DNA of 64,000 nucleotides, taken from positions 24,136,744 through 24,200,743 of the forward strand of contig OX637393.1 in the NCBI GenBank assembly GCA_951799425.1, given 5' to 3'. The translations under genes and the position numbers were made by a program. Below the pieces are notes generated by a model, which saw nothing but the letters and a program-made list of their open reading frames with translations, did not search any database and was not told the origin of the DNA. Below, in pieces: positions 11,683 to 24,526 of this stretch (position 1 is its first letter; each line of letters starts with the position of its first letter). Source of the DNA: Ilex aquifolium. Lineage: Eukaryota > Streptophyta > Magnoliopsida > Aquifoliales > Aquifoliaceae.

Positions 11683-12235
11683 GGCATGAGCATCCTTATA
11701 AGGAACCTCTCACTTCCAAGGTTTGGTTTCTCAAGCATCCTTATAAGGAACCTCTTGAGGAAAATCACATACTGTCCTCTTTTGGCATGAGCATCCTTAT
11801 AAGGAACCTCTCACCCTCAAGACTTGGTTTCTCAAGCATCCTTATAAGGAACCTCTTGAGGGAAATCACATACTGTCCTCTTTTGGCATGAGCATTCTTA
11901 TAAGGAACCTCTCACCCTCAAGGCTTGGTTTCTCAAGCATCCTTATAAGAAACCTCTTGAGGGAAATCACATACTGTCCTCTTTTGGCATGAGCATCCTT
12001 ATAAGGAACCTCTCACCCTCAAGACTTGATTTCTCAAGCATCCTTATAAGGAACCTCTTGAGGGAGATCACATACTGTCCTCTTTTGGCATGAGCATCCT
12101 TATAAGGAACCTCTCACCCTCAAGGCTTGGTTTCTCAAGCATCCTTTATAAGGAACCTCTTGAGGGAAATCATATACTGTCCTCTTTTGGCATGAGCATC
12201 CTTATAAGGAACCTCTCACCCTCAAGGCATCACAA
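11683..12235 (-). repeat. 101-bp tandem array of CArG-like words inside LTR B
   Basis: About 5.5 units of about 101 bp start near 11683, 11784, 11884, 11984, 12086 and 12187. Each unit carries two copies of CATCCTTATAAGGAACCTCT, that is two perfect CCTTATAAGG palindromes about 45 bp apart, flanked by the complementary arms CCCTCAAG and CTTGAGGG. Eight of eleven CCTTATAAGG sites are intact by eye. CCTTATAAGG fits the CC(A/T)6GG CArG consensus of MADS-domain proteins; binding is inference. Confidence 0.85.
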
Positions 12236-12844
12236 ACAACCCAACCAAGCATACAATTCCAATATTTTTATCAATTTACAAGCATCTATCCAACATCCCC
12301 AAAATATATCATGTAACAATTCTCCAACCAACCAAGAAAATACATGAGATCACAATAGCATCATTTTTCTACCCAACACAACAACTACGATTTTCGAAGT
12401 TCATAATGAAGAAAGCATTTAAGAAGAAATACATCACTCTCCCAAAAACTATTGTTTTAAAACTAGAAAAGAGATTTCATGGGTATTAAACCCTAACTTT
12501 GTTCAAAATATGTAATCTTTGCCAAAAAGCCTAAGAGATGATGATTTCATAGCATATATATATCATTGATAACCAAAACATACATATATAAATATCCTAG
12601 CCTCAATGTAAGAGAGTGAGAGAAAACCCCTACCTTCTTCTTCCTATATGTTCTTGAAAACTTGAAGTTTTGATCTTCTTCAAGGTTCAAATCCTCCTTT
12701 GATCTTGTGTTTTCCCTTTCTTTCCTCCTCTCTAAGTCTTCCTAGGGTTTGAAATGTTGAAATGGGACTAATGGAGATGTCTTTATGTATTTATAGTGGA
12801 ATAAATGACCTCCTGTGTGCGATTCTGAAGTTCAGAATTCGTAA

Positions 12845-13030
12845 CTCATGTTCGAACGTCATTGACGTTCGAACGTCACTAGTGCAAATTATTGATTCAC
12901 GTTCGAACGTCACTTTGGCTTTCGAACGTTGGTTGCTCCCAGTACTTTTTCATTTCCATCAGAGCTCTGCGGACACCAAAGTACTGGGACTCCCTCACGT
13001 TCGAACGTCGATTCACGTTCGAACGTCATC
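12845..13030 (-). promoter_or_regulatory. Palindrome cassette upstream of the LTR B TATA box (ACGTTCGAACGT words)
   Basis: Six TTCGAA-centred words occur in 180 bp (cores at 12851, 12868, 12902, 12921, 13000 and 13018), most of them extended to ACGTTCGAACGT. A spacer bounded by CCAGTAC and GTACTGG separates the first four from the last two. On the LTR strand the cassette lies about 55-240 bp upstream of the TATA box. Confidence 0.85.
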
Positions 13031-13415
13031 CCAGTTTCTGCTGAAATTTCCAGTGAAGTTTTGGCCTATTTAGAGATTGATTTGGAAAATTTTTGTGAAA
13101 TACGCTTTTGTAACCCTGAAAGTATACTATCTACTGTCAAAATTTCAGAGCCAACGGACATTAGAATAAAAAGTTATGATCAAAATACTAGGAAGTGTCC
13201 AAAATCCTTTCTACCCAAGTTTTCTCTTAAATGTGTCTTTACTCTAAAATACTTCCTAACTTCCAATACACCTCATATTACCTCTCCCAAGGTTGTTCGA
13301 CCTTCCGGATTCAATGGACACCTTATTTGGACCTAAAAATATTTAGAAATTCATCTAATCACCCTTTCCAAGTTTAAATGTCTTGGAAACTCCAACTTCC
13401 CAATCAATATGCATC

Positions 13416-15903
13416 TGTAAACCCCCACATGCTTATATTAATATAGTAATGTACTTATTTAGTGATTCTTATATATGTAATGACGTAAAAATAAAATAAA
13501 CATTGCATATGAACAGTGCACGTGAACAGTGCACTAGCTGCAACTTCAAGCCCAATTTCGACCTTGATACAGTCAATATCTCTCAAAACTCAAAACATGG
13601 AAGTTGTAGAACTCTTTCTTAGCGTTCCATATCATCTTGAATCACCTCAATCGGAGCTCAGATGAGAGAGTTATACCCAGATAACGAAGCGATGTCGAAA
13701 CAGTCCGGCAGACTACCTTTCACCAATTTGATCATAACTCTTTGTTGGAAAGTCCAAATTGCGCACCGTTATTTTTGTTAGAACCCTAACTTGTATATAT
13801 TTCCAACCATATAGGTCACACATACTAGAAATACCTGAGTCAAATCAATTTATTCTCCGAAGTTGACCAAAAATCTACACTTGGGTTGTAATTTTAATAT
13901 TCGAGTGTAAATTTATTTTAGTTTTAAAATAAATCATAAAAATAAATATTTTTAGGTTAAAATAACATTAGAAATGAATCCGGAACGTCGAAAAATCTTA
14001 GGGTAGTCATATGGATCAAATTGGAGATTCTTAGTGGCAAAATCGTAATTTTGGAGAAAAACTCAAATTGCAGCCCAGTGAACAGTAAAAATTGGGGCTG
14101 CTATGTTTAAAACACCATTTTTCAGTCCATTTTCTCCCATCCTTTCACTCCACTCTCACCTCCAACTTGTTAGAACCCTAGGGGAAGAGAAAGGGAAGAA
14201 GAAAAGGGGCAAAAAGAGTCTCTAAAGCTTGGGCTTTTGTTTGGACTTTGGTTTGATTTCAAGGTAGGGGATTCTTCTCAAACTCTTTCATTGAGGATTA
14301 GGGTATTATATATGTATGTTTTCAATATTCTTGAGAGTATATGATAAATAGATATGAGTTCTTGGATTCTTTGTTATTGAAACATAGATTTTGAACAAAA
14401 TGCATGATTGGGTTCAAGAGACATTGTTCTTGAGTTCCCAAAATCTTAGTTTTGTTAAATACATGTTTGGGTTATGAAAAATACATGAATTCATGATTTC
14501 TAAATGCCTATTGTTGACTAAATCATGTTTTAATCTAATCCTTGTTATTATTCCAAGAAATTATGTTTGGTTTGGAAAAACTCTAGAATTTTGATATCAA
14601 GGTTGTGAAGGTTTATTGATATGATCTCTTGCATATTTTAAATTCTTTAGTATTGTAGTATATTGAGAATGGTACACTTGTGACTCTTGAATTATAAATG
14701 AGGAATTGTGGATTTTGTATATATTGGAAATTGTTTATGAATGGAGAATATCTTGGTTTCCTCATTGTATGGTTGTTGTGAGGGACTTGGATTGCCATCG
14801 AGAGATGCCGTAGAGTGTTAGAGGTTAGTCTATCCCAGTGAGGGGTGAGATGGTTTCCTAACACTTGTAGTGGTTTGTCATTTGGTAATGCGACCACTAT
14901 CGTTCACTGGAGTTCGAACAAGGGATTGTATACTTTTCCTAGGAAGGGACTCGTCATTGCCATTGGGATGGTAGACGCCCTTTCCTATAGTGCTTGTGAT
15001 TATGATGTAAATAGGTGGACTAGGTATAATCGTTGGGTAGATTCATGAGAAGCAATCAACATACATGGTACGGGGATGAACCAAAATATATATATAGAGA
15101 ATGATGGTTGAATTGTCTTGGTCGGTGCATTGGTATGGGACAATGCATCGGAAGACGCCCTTCATAAATGGTATAATGTTATGCAATTTACATTAACTTG
15201 TCACTAGATCATGATTACAGCTTAAACTGGAGATCTACTTAAAATGTCATGTTTTACTTGAAATGATATATATGTTATTTGTAAAATGAGACCGACCGTT
15301 TTATATACTTTTCTAAACCTTGTTTGGGATTGGGAGGATTTTTCTACAGAGTTTCGTGCTGAATATTTTCAGATTTTACTCTAGAGGAGGAGCTCGATGC
15401 TCATGCGCCGGGCCAAGGAGAAGCTTCCTTAGAGGGATACGTGGATCCCGAGTGGGACATATAGAGATGTCATTTATTTTTGTACTAGACTTGATAAATT
15501 ATTTTGGAAGTCATGTAAAGTCTAGTATTTTGTATTCCGCTGCGTTATCTTAGTTCAATTCATTTGGAAATGTAAAGGCCATTGTTGGACATATTCTTTT
15601 GATATTGTGGCCATGGCTTGGCTTATTATTTTGGAGAATGTTATTGTGAATATTACATGTGGTGAATGGAAAATATTTTGGGGCAAAGTTGTAGAGATTT
15701 GAGGGATAAATGGACCCGGTGTGGTCGATGTATTATAAATGCACAGGTTGTGTTTTGGGTAGAGCTCCCCGAACAAAGGAGGCTCTGCCCAAATTTCGTG
15801 AAAATTAAGGACCCCCGGTTATTTATGAATTTTTATTTGTGCTCTCACGTTATAAATGGTTGTAGAATGTATTGCCGTCCAGGGTGGTATTTGGGACGTT
15901 ACA
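13416..15903 (+). mobile_element. Solo LTR C nested in LTR B
   Basis: It starts TGTAAACCCCC and ends TTTGGGACGTTACA, with 5-bp duplication GCATC on both sides (13411-13415 and 15904-15908). Its 3' half is clearly homologous to the F-type LTRs: GCCGTAGAGTGTTAGAGGTT near 14808, TGGACCCGGTGTGGTCGATG near 15710, and GCCGTCCAGGG near 15871. The first kilobase is different and carries GAACAGTGCAC repeats (13512-13535) instead of the other palindromic words. No internal region follows. Confidence 0.88.
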
Positions 15904-16956
15904 GCATCTCTAGCATTTCTCCTACTATTACAATCTATATAGTTCATTCTTATATCATTCCACATATCCACATTTTTACAACAATTATTTACTATATATC
16001 TATATACATATATATAAAAGAAAATGCGAGGTGTTACACTATTTCTTGGGGAAAGATTCTTTGAGTTTATTTTGCATTTGCGTTGTATTTTAATGGGATT
16101 GCCTTGCCCTTCTTACCCGTCTATAGCAATGAAGTGTGAGTAGTCTATTTATATTCTTTAGTAAAGGCTGAAAACATGTGTAATATTGTTTGTATTATGT
16201 AAATGTCGATGTTTACCTATGCTTTAGTGATTATACCTCCCTTAAATGATGGATGGTTTTCATTTATGTTTGGTATCGTATTACTATATGCTCATGGTTA
16301 CGAGTACCTAGCTAAACTTATTGGTATATACAATTTCATATATACACTATTATATACTTCATGCATGATTCAATGACGCACGTAGTTAGGATTTATGTAA
16401 TAATCGGGAGATTGGTTATAGACAGGTTAAGTCATGTCATAACTAATGCTTTTGATTCAATACATAAACTGGAACTCCATTTTCATTGAATCATGAACCT
16501 GCAGATCGATTAGTTATAGTAAATCTTTTGAATGGTTCACCTTCAGGTTTATTAAGGTTAATTGGTTGTTGCACGGTGCATAGACCTCCGGGTAACTTAA
16601 CAGTTGTTATGATATGATGCACCTTATACATCAAACCAACCGGTTAACTTTCTAGTAATATGAGAGTTAATTGTTGTAAGGTGGCATTTTCATAATCAAA
16701 CAATAAGATGCATGTTGTCCCCGAACTAAAGAGTAGTCTTTTTTACTTGTTGTAATATAAAGTTTAGTTTAAGTATTTTTCTATCAGTTCTAAGTTCACA
16801 TCACAAGCTGTTGTAATGCATACTACGCGCACGACAATCTTACCTTTTCTATTTTGAGTTCCAATAGATAACTCGAAGTGAATTCGACCTCGGACTTAAC
16901 CGAGTAATACTACAACTTGACCACTTATACTTGGGTGTATGATTAAGATCAAGTCA

Positions 16957-16984
16957 AGCTTTTGGCACCATTGTCGGGGAGTTA
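16957..16984 (+). other. Primer binding site of element A
   Basis: CTTTTGGCACCATTGTCGGGGA directly follows the LTR. It is a mutated form of the Athila tRNA-Asp primer site TGGCGCCGTTGCCGGGGA seen intact at 28166 (C to A and C to T changes). Confidence 0.8.
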
Positions 16985-19900
16985 CGATAGTTTGAAAAAG
17001 AATAGGGAAGTTGTTTAGTCTGTGTTATATGTGTATATAATGTTTGTTTTATTTTTATTCTTTATGTTTGTTAAGTCATCAATAGGGTCTATAAATCAGT
17101 CTAGTCCTTCATCTTCACCTTCTTCATCATCACAAGCATCTTCAGACTTTTTTGAATTAAGCATGTCTAATAATAATTGAAGAGAACAAGAGGTGGTTCA
17201 AAATGTTAGACCTTTGAGAGATTATTTGCTCCTACTCGCACTAGTGTTCCCTCATATTTTGTTTTTCCCCACAAATGCTCCAAATTTTAATATCAAAGTA
17301 GAAACTGAATTTTAAAGGCTCAATCCATTCCAAGTTGGCAAGTCTTACAAACTGAATTCTTTAAGAAATTCTTCCCTGTACATCACACCAATGCATTGAG
17401 ACTTCAAATCATGAATTTTTGTGTGAAAGAGGGAGAAACTTTTTATCAATGTTGGGAGAGATTTAAAGATCTTCTCCAAACTTGCCCACATTATGCATTT
17501 GAGAGGTGGAACCTAGTTGGTTTCTTTTCTGATGCTCTTCCCTCTACATTGCGTTAGTCTGCAGAAATGATGGCTTAAGGAGAATTCATGGAAAATAATA
17601 GGCATTTGAGTTCTTTGATACAATTTCTGAGAGTTGCCAAATATGAGACTCGATCTCACCAAATATTGTTGAAACTAAGTCATCCACATCCCAAGAGGGG
17701 AAATATGTGTTAAAACAAGATGATGACCTGAGGGTCAGAATGACTACTCTGTCTCAAAAGTTGGAAGCTCTAGAGATGAAAAAAGTCAATGAAGTTTCTA
17801 TTGTGTCTTCTACTAACTAGTTGTGTAGAATTTGTACTTTTTTAGGACATCACACGTGGGAGTGTCTCACCATTCCAACATTTAAGGAAGTCTTGATAGA
17901 ACAATCCAATACTATTTCCAACTTTAACAAACCCTATTACAATCTATGTTTTGAAACTTACAACCCAGGGTGGCAGAATCTCCCAAATTTCAGTTGGAGA
18001 AACATACAACTTATTAGTCAACAACTAGGTCCACCTCCACCACAACCTTAGACTCAGCAGTCATATCAATCTTATCAACCCCCACATAAAAGAAGTTTGG
18101 AAGATACCATGAATCAGTTCATTCAAAGTCAAATGAAGTTCAATACATAGTCCACTCATACATTCGATGATTTCAAAACTTAAACATCACAAAATATCAA
18201 GGATATTAAGAGTAATCTAGCCAAGTTAACCTAATCTTGGAGCACAACAAAGAAGGGAAAATTTTCATCTCAACCTAAACCTCCACAAGGTCAAAACCAG
18301 GCTAATGTCGTGTCCTCTGAACTTTCTCCTAGCCAAGTCCAAACAATTATCACATTGAAGAGTGGTAAAGTGATTGACAAGACCATCAAAGCCAAAACTC
18401 TTGAGCCAGTAGCTGAGTCAATCCCTGTTAATGAGACAATTGAGTCTGAACCAATAGTTCAATAGGAAACAGAGTTGCCTGACGAAAAAGACAAATCAAA
18501 TCATGTTCCTTAACCTTTTTCTCAACGAGTTAAGAAACCTCAACCATTAGACAATTATACTGAAATCTTTGTGTTGTTTAAGCAAGTGAAGGTTAACATC
18601 CCCCCGTTGGATGCAATCAAGCAAGTGTCATTGTATGTCAAGTTTTTGAAAGACTTTTGCATAATAAAATAAAAGGATCAATGTACAGAAAAGAACATTT
18701 TTGACTGAATAGGCTAGTGCTATCATTCAACACAAAGCCCCTCTAAAGTACAATGATCTTGGAAGTCATACGGTTTCATGCATAATTGAAAACTTCAGAA
18801 TTGAGCAAGCCTTGCTTGATCTGTGAGCTAATGTCAATTTACTCCCATATACAGTCTATGAGTAGTCAGGGTTGGGAGAGTTGAAACCCACAAATGTCAC
18901 ATTGTAGTTGGCTGACCGTTCTATGAAAATTCACAAGGAGTTATTGAGGATGTGCTTGTTCAAGTTGATAAGTTTTATGTCCTAGTGCATTTTATTGTTT
19001 TGGATACTCAGCCAGTTTTACATGTCTCTACATAAATTCCTGTCATTTTGGCATGTCCATTCTTAGCTAAATCAAATACATTAATTAATTGTAGGAATGA
19101 AATCATGAAAATTTAATTTGGAAATATGACATTGGAATTGAATGTATTTGATATTACTAAGCAACCCAGGGAGGAGGAAGAGTTGCAAGAAGTAAATTGT
19201 ATTGAGTCATTAACTCAGAATCTGTTTGAAAATGCTTGTAATAAAAAGGAGTCATATAATGTCGATTCTATTGTAGATATGTCCGCTGTTGAAACATGGA
19301 TTCCAAAATTTGAAGAGTTATTACCCAATGAAATAAAGTCTGTTAAGTCCAGTGTCGTGACTCACAAGCTAGAGTTGAAACCTCTCCCGACTGAATTGAA
19401 ATATGTCTTCGTAGGAGAGGATAAAATTTATCCAGTGGTAACATTTTCAAAATTGTCAGAATTTTAGGAAATACAGTTGATAAAAGTCATCAAAAATCAT
19501 GAAAGTGTAATTGGCTGAACTATAGCCAATATTAAGGGAATAAGTCCTATTCTCTGTACTCATTATATATATTTGGAAGAAGATTCTAAACCCTTTAGAC
19601 AGCTGCAACGTAGATTAAATCCACATCTTAAGGAAGTCGTTTGGGCTGAAGTGCTTAAACTATTAGATGCTGATATTATATATCCTATATTTGATAGTAA
19701 ATGAGTCGCCCTACACAAGTAGTACCCAAAAAGTCTAGTGTCACGATGGTGAGAAATCAAGAAAATAAATTGGTCTGTATACGTACAGTCACTAGCTGGC
19801 ATATGTGTATTGACTATCGAAAATTAAATTCTCTTACAAGAAAAGACCATTTTCCTCTACCTTTTCTAGACCAAGTTTTGTAAAAGATAGTTGGACATGC

Positions 19901-20981
19901 ATTTTATTGTTTTTTGGATGGGTACTCTGGCTACAACCAAATTGAAATAGTAATTGATGACTAGGAGAAAACTACTTTTACATGTCATTTTGGTACTTTT
20001 TCTTACACAAGAATGCTATTTGGATTGTGTAATGCTCCAGCTACTTTTCAGCATTGTATGTTGAATATTGTCAGTGACATGGTGGAGCGATTTTTAAAAG
20101 TTTTATAGATGATTTTTTCGTGTATGGTGATTCATTTGAATTGTGTCTAGTGAATCTTGAAAATGTCCTTACTTGGTGTGAAGAGGCAAATTTTATTTTA
20201 AATTGGGAGAAATGTCATTTCATAGCTATATAATGCATTGTTTTAGGTCATGTTATTTCTGCTAAGAAAATTAAAGTTGATAAGTCAAAGATTGATTTGA
20301 TAGCTAATCTCCCTCCACCAAAGACTATAAAAGATGTTCGGTCCTTTCTAGGTCATGCAGGATTCTATAGAAGATTCATTAAAGATTTTAATTCGATATC
20401 TAGACTAATAATTTGTAATGTTCTATGTCAAAATGTACCTTTGATTGGAATGAAGCATGCCCATTAACATTTGATATACTTAAGAGCATGCTTATTTCTG
20501 CACTAATTATGCAACCTCTTGATTAGTCCTTACCTTTTGAATTGTGTGATGCTAGTGATTATGCTGTAGGAGCTGTTTTAGGACAAATGAAAGATAAGTG
20601 ATCTTATGTGATTTACTACGCTAGCAAAACTGTAAATGATGCTAGACAAATTATTCTACCACAGAAAAAAAATTGTTTGCTGTAGTATTTGCTTTAGATA
20701 AATTCAGATAATATTTAGCTGGATCCTCAATTGTTGTGTTTACTGATCATGCAGCCTTAAAGTACTTGCTTACAAAGAAGGATGCTAATCCACGTCTCCT
20801 ACGATAGATATTGTTACTTCAAGAATTTGATCTTATTATTAAAGACAAGAAGAGAGTTGAAAATGTGGTAGCTGATCATCTATCAAGGCTGAATTATGAT
20901 ACAAAAGAGGAGTCAGTACCGATCAATGAAACTTTTCCTGATGAGCAATTGTTTGCAATAATAGAGGTACCATGGTATGTA

Positions 20982-23263
20982 TGTAACAACCCGCATTTTC
21001 TTTTATATATGTATATAGATATATAGTAAATAATTGTAGTAAAAATGTGGATATGTGTAATAATGTAAGAATGAACTATATAGGTTGTAATAGTAGGAGA
21101 AATACTAGAGATGCATATTAATTGGGAATTTTGAGTTTCAAAGACGTTTAAACTTGGAAAGGGTGATTAGATGAATTTCTAAATATTTTTAGGCCAAAAT
21201 AAGGTGTCCATTGAATCCGGAAGGTCGAACAACCTTGGGAGAGGTAATATGAGGTGTATTGGAAGTTAGGAAGATTTTCGGAATGAAAGCACATTTAAGA
21301 GAAAACTTGGGTAGAAAGGACTTTGGATACTTCCTAGTATTTTGATCATAACTCTTTATCCTGATTTCCAATTGATCCAAAATTTTGACAGTAGATAGTA
21401 GACATCTAGGGCTACAAAGGTGTATTTCAAGAAAAATTTCCAAATCAATCTCTAAATAGGCCAAAACTTCACTGGAAGTTTCAGCAAAAATAGGAATTCC
21501 GTCCGAACGAGAAATGACGTTCGAACGTGAATCGACGTTCGAACGTGAATAAACGTTTGAACGAAAGTGCGTTCCAGTACTCTTGTCTGATGGAAAAACC
21601 AAAGTACTGAGAGCAACAACCGTTCGAACGCCAATGACATTCAAACGCCAATGACGAATTCTGAACTTCAAAATCGCGCACAGAAGGTCATTTCTTCGAC
21701 TATAAATACTTAAGGACACCCCCATTAGCCCCATTTCAACATTTCAAACCCTAGGAAGACTTAGAGAGGAGGAAAGAAGGGGAAAACACAAGATCAAAGG
21801 AGGATTTGCAACTTGAAGAAGATCAAAATTTCAAGTTTTCAAGAACACATAGGAAAAAGAAAGGTAGGGGTTTTCTCTCACTCTCTTACATTGAGGTTAG
21901 GGTATTTATATATGTATGTTTTGGCTATCAATGGTATATATATGCTATGTAATCATCCTCTCTTGACAAAGATTACATGTTTTACACAAAGTTAGGGTGG
22001 TATACCCATGAAATCCCTCTTTTGTTTGAAAAACCCTAGTTTTCAAGAGTGATGAGTTTTCCTTTTGAACTCTTCCTTTATTCTTGATTTCAAAACTGTA
22101 GTGTTTCATATTGAACAACAAAATGGTATTTATGAGGATCTCTTGTAAATTTTCTTATATTGCTCTTTGTACAACAACTTGAGAAAATTGGGGGTTTTTA
22201 AGATATACTTGTAAATTGTGAAATTGGGTTTGGTATTGTATCTCTTATGAGTGTGGGATGACCATGGGTGGCCTTTGACGAGATATCATAGAGTGGGTAG
22301 ACGTGTTGCTTGCTCCGTGTGGGTGGACATTTCTCCTACCACTCGTAGTGGGGTTAGTGCTTTGGTAAGACTAAACCGCTATTGCTCACGGGTGCCGTGT
22401 AAGAGGGTTAGTATACTAATACCTGGGTTGGATACGTCACTGCCATTGGTGTGGCATACGCCCTTCCTAAAGGATGGATATCTTTGATAAGATTTGTGTG
22501 GGTGTGTGTGGGTTAGATATTACTCAATGTGTTGATTCATGGGGTGTGCCTTACATCATGTTTGAGATACATATACATATTGATGGATTGTTGCATTATT
22601 GTGGAAAATGGTTTCCTACAAGGACTTGTGGGAGTATGGGATTCCACAAGGTCTTGTGGGAAAATGGTTTATATTTTGGAAAATGGATATGTATTAGATC
22701 TTGGTTTCTTTTACTGTTTATTTAAATTACTGTTGTTACTTAAACTTGAGATCCATTCTAAAATGTCCCTGTTTTACTTCAAAGATTATATATGTTATTT
22801 GTGAAATGAGACCGGCCATTTTATATGTTTTTATAAACCTTGTTCGAGTTTGGGAGGAATGTTGCTACAGAGCTTAGTGCTCACCCCCTACAGTTAAACA
22901 TTTTCAGATTTGGTGCTAGAGGAGAATCTCGGAGTTGACGAGCCGGGGTATTGGGAGGCCCCACCCGAGGGAAATCTAAATCTCGAAGTGGACCTGTAGG
23001 GACATAGCTTCTTTTGTACTAGACTTGAGAATTTATTTTCAAATCATGTGAAGTTTAGTTATCTTTTGTTATTCCGCTGCTAAGTTACGTTTGATCCTTT
23101 GAGATGTAAATGCCATAGCTTGGCTTATTCTTTTGGGATGATATTGTAAATTCTATGGATGATGAATGGAAAATTTTTCTTATTGATGGAATTATATTAG
23201 TGCTCTCATGATATGAATGTTTTAGAATGTAATGCCGTCCAGGGTGTGTTTTGGGGTGTTACA
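20982..23263 (+). mobile_element. Solo LTR G inserted in pol of element A
   Basis: It starts TGTAACAACCCGC and ends GGTGTGTTTTGGGGTGTTACA, with duplication ATGTA on both sides (20977-20981 and 23264-23268). Length is 2,282 bp. It is a close relative of B, sharing AATCCGGAAGGTCGAACAAC and the TTCGAA-type palindrome cassette, with TATA box TATAAATA at 21701. No internal sequence is present. Confidence 0.92.
21501..21656 (+). promoter_or_regulatory. Palindrome cassette of LTR G (ACGTTCGAACGT words)
   Basis: GACGTTCGAACGTG occurs twice in near-perfect form, plus decayed variants (GTCCGAACGAG, AACGTTTGAACG, CCGTTCGAACGCC, GACATTCAAACGCC). As in B, the two groups are separated by a spacer with CCAGTACT and AAAGTACTG. 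It ends about 45 bp before the TATA box. Confidence 0.85.
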
Positions 23264-24526
23264 ATGTAGATATAGCTAACTATTTGGTCATAGGTACCAT
23301 TCCTTTTCACTATACCTTGACCGATAAATAGAAATTTTTAAGAGAGATACGCAATATCTTTTGGGAAGATCCCTATGTATTCAAATATTGTAAGGACCAG
23401 ATAATAAGGCATTGTGTACCCAATCATGAAATAGGTTAGGTTATTTCCTTTTTCCATTTTGAAGCTTATGGTGGACACTTTTCCTCTAAGAAAACTGCTG
23501 CTAAAATTTTGCAATGTGGATTTTATTTTTTGTCTAAATTGTGATCGATGTCAAAGGTTGGAAAATATTTTAAAAAGAAACATGATGCCTTTAAACCCTA
23601 TTTTGATTATCAAAATTTTTGATTATTGGGGAATCGATTTCATAGGACCATTCCCTCCCTCCTTTGGACATCTATACATTTTGGTTGCTGTTGATTATAT
23701 TTTCAAATGAGTTGAGACAATTCCTTGTCGAAATAATGATCACTGCACTGTGATCAAATTTAAAAAAAAAAAAAAAATTTTGTCTAGATTCGGAATTCCT
23801 CGAGCTATTATAAATGATGGGGGTACACATTTTTTGCAAAATCTTTTGAAAAATTAATGAAAAAATATTTGATTTCACATAAAGTATATGTCCCTTATCA
23901 TCCTCAGACAAGTGGAGAAGTTGAATTAGCCAATAGGGAGATAAAATATATTTTGAAAAAAATAGTAAACCTAGATTGCAAAGATTGGTCCTTGAGATTG
24001 ACTGATACTCTTTGGGCTTACCGCACTGCATATAAAACTATTTTGGGAATGTCTCATTTTCGGCTGGGTTTATGGTAAACCATGTCACTTACCTATGAAA
24101 TTGGAGCATCGAGCATATTGGGCAATCAAAATGATGAATTTTGATATAGACAAAACAACTGCATCCCGTAAGCTTCAGATTAGTGAATTGGAAGAGTTGA
24201 GAAATGAAGCATATGAAAATACAAAAATTGCTAACGCCAGAATGAAGATTTTTCATGATAAAAATATTGTGCGAAAGTCCTTTGTACCATCTCAAAAAAT
24301 TATGTTATACAATTAAAGGCTCCACCTATTTCCTAGAAAGTTAAGGTCTAGGTGGACGGGTCCATACATTGTTAAACAAGTTTTTGAACATGAGGCAGTT
24401 GAAATTGAAAATCCATTAAGTGAAAATGTTTTTAAATTGAATGGTCAAAGGCTTAAGCCATATTATGATGGAATTGTTCAAAATGTGGATTTCATTCAGC
24501 TAATGGAACCAAAGTACGTATTTTGA

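Larger units (their letters stand above)
11058..16038 (-). mobile_element. Solo LTR B (chromodomain-type gypsy family), split by solo LTR C
   Basis: The left edge TGTAACACTCC is the reverse complement of the family's LTR end (GGGGTGTTACA). The right edge ends ATGCGAGGTGTTACA, the complement of the LTR start. The flanking 5-bp duplication is CTATT (11053-11057 and 16039-16043). Removing it restores the run TTTCAACTATT-TCTTGGGG, as in the intact copy near 47935. Without C the LTR is about 2.49 kb. On the minus strand it contains a palindrome cassette, a TATA box (TATAAATA at 12795-12788) and a repeat array. No internal region is present, so it is a solo LTR. Confidence 0.9.
10484..16956 (+). 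repeat. 5' LTR of element A (split by solo LTRs B and C)
   Basis: LTR sequence is 10484-11057 and 16044-16956; the middle is insertion. U3 holds an inverted repeat CACCAT-TCGG-ATGGTG (10694-10709) and a TATA box TATAAATA (10852-10859) within GCCTATAAATAGGC. Near the end is a hairpin CTCGG-ACTTAA-CCGAG (16889-16904), followed by CCACTTATACTTGGGTGTA. The first base is C where the family has T. Confidence 0.8.
17163..24526 (+). pseudogene. Decayed Athila gag-pol of element A, interrupted by solo LTR G
   Basis: Coding remains run from ATG 17163 to a stop at 24524-24526, in two parts: 17163-20981 and 23264-24526. In order I see gag, a CCHC knuckle (C-R-I-C, G-HH-TWEC at 17824-17865), protease (LLDL then a stop where Gly of D-L-G-A-S should be, about 18810-18826), reverse transcriptase ([20 protein letters not shown] near 19803; YSGYNQIEI near 19922), RNase H ([13 protein letters not shown] near 20545; [15 protein letters not shown] near 20740) and integrase (WGIDFIGPFPPSFGH near 23627; YHPQTSGEVELANRE near 23890). 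Many stops and frameshifts are present, so it is non-functional. Several stops replace Gln or Trp codons, as expected from C-to-T decay. In a living element these proteins would make and integrate cDNA. Confidence 0.85.

Noticed and set aside
11683-12235. Regular repeat-spacer pattern that could suggest a CRISPR-like array
   Set aside because: The spacers are themselves repeated and the array lies inside an LTR with a verified target duplication in a plant genome; it is a minisatellite.
12762-13336. Plus-strand frames of 103 and 135 codons, and their relatives at 21189-21734 on the minus strand
   Set aside because: They run through the palindrome cassette of LTRs B and G in the antisense direction; the frames exist because the repeats lack stops.
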